Made by a program: the position numbers and the translations under genes
Shown here: piece by piece, positions 59,490-64,000 of the stretch
How the letters are laid out: every line of letters begins with the position of its first letter
How positions within the stretch are numbered: position 1 is the first letter of the stretch
Assembly: GCF_900496995.4 (NCBI RefSeq)
Contig: NC_044020.1
Location: 11,674,001-11,738,000 of the forward strand
Reading direction: 5' to 3'
Origin: Aquila chrysaetos chrysaetos
Lineage: Eukaryota; Chordata; Aves; Accipitriformes; Accipitridae
DNA: 64,000 nucleotides
The notes under the pieces: model-generated
Told to the model about the DNA's origin: nothing
Database searches by the model: none
Seen by the model: the letters and a program-made list of their open reading frames with translations, nothing else

Positions 59490-61239
59490 ATGCAGCTGCC
59501 TGAGCATATAGCCAGAGTCAAGGATGCTTTATACAGCTGGTGCTGGAGCCACTGCTGCTGCAGGTGCTCTTGGGCAGAGGTTTGTCTCCAAGTGCTGCCT
59601 TCATTTCTCCTGATGAGCGTGGAGGCACTCGGAGATACTGTTTCTGGGACTGTGCTGTCGCGTGGCCGAGTGTGCAGTGTGAACACGTGGCAGTCCTGAC
59701 ACGCCTCTGCCTCCCACGCTCGGTTCTCTGCCTGCCGCCATGGATGTGGCTGGATGACTACCTTTCTGCAGTACTTGCACTGAAGAAGAATCCCTGCAGC
59801 TAGGCAGAGCCCCTTTGGGCAGCTCTGGTGCTTTGTGAAAGGCTCAGGAATCTCCAGACGTGAAAACCTAAGGCCACGTGCCACCCCACCTGGTGATCCA
59901 TTGCTCTTCACTGCAAGTGGGTCTTTTTCTGCGTTTCTCACAGGGTTGCTGGTTGCACAAGCCAGCACCAATTTATTCTGTGGGCGGTCCTGCATCTTTA
60001 CTGGAATGCAGATTTCACTATGCCCCTTTCCACTGCTTCCAAACAAGATAAATCACGCAAGACTTTAACCTTTATTTTCTACAAATTGTCTTTTTCAGCG
60101 CTGTGTGCCATGAAAGCTCCCCGTAAACAGGCGGGAACTGAGAACAGGAGTTCCTCTGAGTTATACATAAACCAAGTTTGAGCCCAGATAGTGACATTTA
60201 TAGAGGCAGGTGGCTTGTTGAATAGTATGCTCAACTGCCAGCCATGATACTAAATGTCAGCCTGGGAATGCTATAAATCCTATCTAAAAAGTGCTCAGAT
60301 TGTTTTATTTGTTTTATGTTTCAACATGCTAGCCCAAAGCTCCACACATAAGAAAAGAATAAACAGTGTGGGTGGCATAATTGTTACTTTTTTATATCCC
60401 AGACATACGCTTTTAGCAATCGGGACCTCATAAATTTTCCCTCAGTGCTTGTCAGCGTTGTTTTGGCTTCCAACCGGGGGCTTTGAACTCCGCTGGCCCT
60501 TCTCCAGAGCTATGATCTCGCCTGTACTGATGTCTGCAGTTTTGGGGGTCTAATAAAAATGCTTCTGAGAAAAAAGCATAGCTTCTATCGGTGAAAGACA
60601 GAACTTGACAGGTAGGACTAAGACTTGTTTCCATTTTAAATGGGCCTTCCTTTACTAATCACCCTCCCCCTTGTACTCCCATCCCCGCTGCTGTGGCTGT
60701 GGTTATCCTACAGTTCGGTCCTTTTAGGTTTAGCCTCTTGCAGCCTGTGCTGCTCCTGTACTCGTTTCCTCTACAAGTTTCCCACCCGATTGGCATTTGA
60801 AAATCCTACTGACCTCCTCAACAGGATCTGTGTCGCCAGATTTCGAGACTGTTTGCTTCAGCTGCCCGTTCTGACCTGTGGATGAGGCTCTGCGAAGCCT
60901 GTGACCGTAGCTGATGGAGACAGGCTGCTGCAGGGCTTGCAGTGTGCGGGAGTTCTTCTCGGGGAAAAAGATTTGAATTTATTTTGATTTCATATGACTT
61001 ACTTGTTCGTTTTGCCACATTTCTTTCTTTGATTTTGGTTGGTTGGTTTGTTTGTTTTAGCCTCCCTGGTATTGCCCAGTAGTCAAACCCTTTTGATTAG
61101 TGTCTCCTGTAGGTTGGGGCCCAATAGATCCTCAGCACTGGCTCCAAAGGTATCTCCTGCAGCGTGACTTTTGCTTTGCTCTGTTCCGGCCTTCGTCGCT
61201 GTTCTCACAACAGGACCCCGAGCACAACGCTGCTCAGAA
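59490..61239. other. Intergenic stretch, no supported gene
   Basis: It contains the longest open frame in the window (190 codons, - strand, 59,474-60,046), which runs into the CR1 end and has no similarity that I recognise. It is not annotated as a gene. The rest shows no repeat or exon. Confidence 0.5.
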
Positions 61240-61445
61240 TTCACCTGAGGAGCCGGAACGGCAACATCCCACCTCTCCCCCCCGGCGTGAGCTGATTTAA
61301 CGCTTCAGACCGGGATGCGAGTGCCGGCCCGCGAGCACCTGCTGCCCGTGCGGGCTCTGCTGCGAGCAGCGGGTGCACGCGGGGCTGACGCTTACGGAAC
61401 GCGCCGTGGGGACCTTCCTCTGCCATCGCAGGCTCGCTGATTGCT
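61240..61445. promoter_or_regulatory. Small secondary CpG-rich patch
   Basis: About 200 bases with many CG dinucleotides (CCCCCCGGCGTGAG, GCCGGCCCGCGAGC, ACGGAACGCGCCGTGG), about 5 kb after the main island. It is too short to be a firm island. It could be a weak promoter, an enhancer, or an exon of the transcript starting at the main island. Confidence 0.35.
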
Positions 61446-64000
61446 GGCTGCTCTCCTCCTACCCGAGGCAGCTTGGCCTAGGGAGGTTTCTGTTTGCCTC
61501 GCAGCAAGCACCCTTCCTTGGGTTTATGGGAAATGGTTTTCCCGTACTGAAACTTAACAAATGCGGTGCTTATTGGGGATGTCTCTGATGACAGAGAAGG
61601 GGTGGGAATTTGGGGCTGTTTGCGCAATCCTAAACAGACTCGTTCTGAAATCTTTTTTCCTCCTTTTGCTGAAAGAAGATTTCACCTTGATAAGTCTAAC
61701 CCTTAACTATGGCAGACCCACCACAGGGATGAGTGTCATCTTTATAGAGGAAGAATTACAGGAAGAATTATGTAGTACTGCAGCTTTTCAGTGTGGTAAA
61801 TTTAAGGTACTCAATTTACACAATTATAACTCTTCAAAACGATCTAAGAAAATCACCTCTGAAGCCCAAACTTTGCTTACTTTTCAAGTGCAAAGATTAA
61901 CCTTTTGTGAAATCTTCGTGTTAAACCTAGCTGCAATTTGGCAGGAGTTTAGGGAGGAGAGAAGGAAATGGTCTGGAAAGACGATCATGATTTTAAAAGC
62001 TGTTCTCAAACAAAGCAGCCTCATTCTTTTATTTCTATTTATCTAGCCTGTCTTTCAGAGAGCATTTTTTGGCTATCAAAACACATTTATTTAGATCTTT
62101 CTCTTATGTGACTCGGACCTTGTCAGCCAGTTCCTGGCTTGTAACTGCTTGAATCTGCAACCTTAATATTCTCTTAACATTGGTTTGTATATAATTTCCT
62201 ACACTTGGTCTTAGGAGAAAATTGAAAAAACCAGCTTTCCCACCATATGGAACCATATGTACCCTCACAGGGGTCAGCAAAATGGCTGAGCTATTTAGAC
62301 TGAGATTTAGCAGAGATCTCCACTTAAGAGTGTGCAGCGAGAGCACTGAAGAACTATGTGCTCTGGCTGGGTGGTCTGCAGTCCGCTACTGTCAGTGGCC
62401 CTGGTGAGTGGTCAGCAGCTAGTCTGTAAGAATTGTGTTAAACATCAAAATAAATGTAAGTTAAAGGTGGAACGCCCTGTTTGAAAAACATCACGTGTGC
62501 TGTGGGTTTACTGTGAACCACTGGGCTGCAGGGTTTGGGAATCACTGGTCTGTATGTCCAACTGGGCCACCTTCTTTGCTAGGGAGTTCTTCAGATGGTT
62601 GAAGAACCTGGGCTTTGATTCGAGTTGCTGTGGAAGAGTGCAGCCACAGACATCCCTCCTGTCTCAGCTCCTCTCTCTCTGTTGCTTGTGAAGGTGGTCG
62701 CTTCCTTCTACCTGCACAACCTGGGTGTTGTCACCAAGAGTGAGGTGACAGAAGGAGAGGTGCCGTCTGTGCATGCTGCTGTTCTGCTTTATGCCACCGT
62801 GATCCCCAGCAGCAAAGAATTACAGAAAAGCCTTGCTTCGTCCTTGGTCCTGCTTTAAATCTGTGGTTTGCTGTTGGACCTTTGAACTCCAGAGGCCCGG
62901 TCCACCCTAAACTTTTCTGTTTCTGTGCTGTCTAAAGGCTGCTCATGCACCAAGAAAAGCACATGGTTCTGCAGTATTTTCTGTATTTCCTTAGGGGTAA
63001 GCAGCTGAAAGGAACGTAGCCCTGCCTAAGCAAAGACAATAGCAGGGATTTTTTGGCAGTGCTAACCAGGGCGTTGCCAGTAGCTGTTTATAAAAAAACC
63101 CAAACAACCCACAACCTTAACTTAGGGCAGCTTTCTCATTCCCCCTTCCTGGCCTTCTCTAACGTTTGCTGCTTGCCCGTATTGCCCAACTGCTATCTCT
63201 GTGGCCCTCTGAACTCCGCCAGCCTCTGTTCGCTGAAGCCTGCAGAGCAAACACGGTGTGGTTGTGTAGCAGAACACTTGTGGCATTGATCAGCTCCTTG
63301 TAAATGATTTTATGAACATCAACTGTGGGTTTGCTGCATGCCTTGTGCGAGCGCAGAGATCTCCCGTTGCAACAGAGCATGCCAGTGCAAGCACACATGG
63401 GTAACTGGTGCACAGTCAACAGCTGAGTGTGAACTGCTGGTTTTGGGCACGTCTCTCTTGGATTGTGGGCAGATTTCCAAGGCAGCAGCACATCCACTTC
63501 TGGGATACAGCGTACTACTTCCTTTCAGTGTTTTGAAGCCTTGCTTCAAAGCTTCAAGAGCTTCTAAATAAGGCAGTTGGAGCCTTTCTTAATATTGGTG
63601 AAACACTGTGGGTTTTCCCTAAATTCATCCTCAAAATGGCTGGACTAATTTTCCTGGAACTGTCTGAAAATATTTAGCCTGAGGCAAGCACATTAGAGGG
63701 AAAATTTCTGCCTGAACACTGAATGTTTGGCAGTTGCAGGCAACTGAAATCAGGGTCTTATAAAAGGGAGTATGAGGCAAATTTAACTATTGTCATCTGT
63801 GCCAGGTGTCTGCCTATACTAACGTTTCTGGGTGGACACACAAGTAATATGTGCAAGTTCATAATATATCCTTTCTCTTTAGGAACCAGCTTTATTCTGG
63901 TAAAACTCATTAAAGTCTATGGAATTACAAGTTCATAAATCTAATATAACACTGGAAAATCAGGCCCTATAGATGTGCTCTGTGTGTGGTACCAATCTAT
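61446..64000. other. Right-hand end, no supported gene
   Basis: It contains a 161-codon open frame (61,561-62,046, + strand) without recognisable similarity. No CpG island, repeat or TMTC1 exon is seen. Confidence 0.5.

Noticed and set aside
44000..64000. TMTC1 exons in the downstream region
   Set aside because: None of the conserved TMTC1 transmembrane or TPR motifs appear in any frame. The gene, if adjacent, begins beyond the window.

Overview
Organism and overall nature. This is nuclear DNA of a vertebrate, almost certainly a bird. One large split gene (IPO8) has vertebrate-type introns. The interspersed repeats are CR1 LINE 3' ends plus one solo LTR of a type I associate with neoavian birds rather than chicken. 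There are no mammalian SINEs. No operon, CRISPR, phage or bacterial feature is present. Layout, 1-43,562: 24 of the expected 25 coding exons of IPO8 (importin-8) lie on the + strand. Exon 1 (start codon, about 28 residues, and promoter) lies upstream of the window, so bases 1-6,943 are the 3' part of intron 1. Exons 2 to 25 splice into one uninterrupted frame of 3,069 nt (1,022 codons plus TGA at 43,560-43,562), about 1,050 residues with the missing exon. Every junction keeps frame. There is no frameshift or premature stop, so this is a functional gene and not a retrocopy. Two introns (8 and 21) use GC instead of GT at the donor. Exon 23 carries a 14-glycine run just before the acidic Asp/Glu cluster. 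Layout, 43,563 to about 46,370: probable IPO8 3' UTR, with a pure run of 26 C and the first canonical-type poly(A) signal (ATTAAA) at 46,347. Layout, about 46.4-55.85 kb: intergenic and mostly AT-rich. It holds one CR1 fragment, a T22 tract, and a stretch at 47.6-48.0 kb with weak signs of a decayed retroelement reading frame. Layout, 55.88-56.42 kb: a strong CpG island with clustered GC boxes but no recognisable coding exon. It is an orphan promoter candidate. From remembered amniote synteny the next gene downstream of IPO8 should be TMTC1, but I find no TMTC1 coding sequence here. Layout, 56.4-64.0 kb: intergenic, or possibly an intron of an unseen transcript. It holds a 590-bp solo LTR, a CR1 3' end and a small second CpG patch at about 61.25-61.44 kb. 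Function. IPO8 is a RanGTP-regulated importin-beta-family nuclear import receptor built of HEAT repeats. Known cargoes of the family member include SMADs, Argonaute proteins, eIF4E and SRP19. No other protein-coding gene can be supported, and I saw nothing that amounts to a new multi-gene system. The observations most worth a second look are the paired GC-AG introns, the glycine expansion, the poly(C) run in the 3' UTR and the orphan CpG island.
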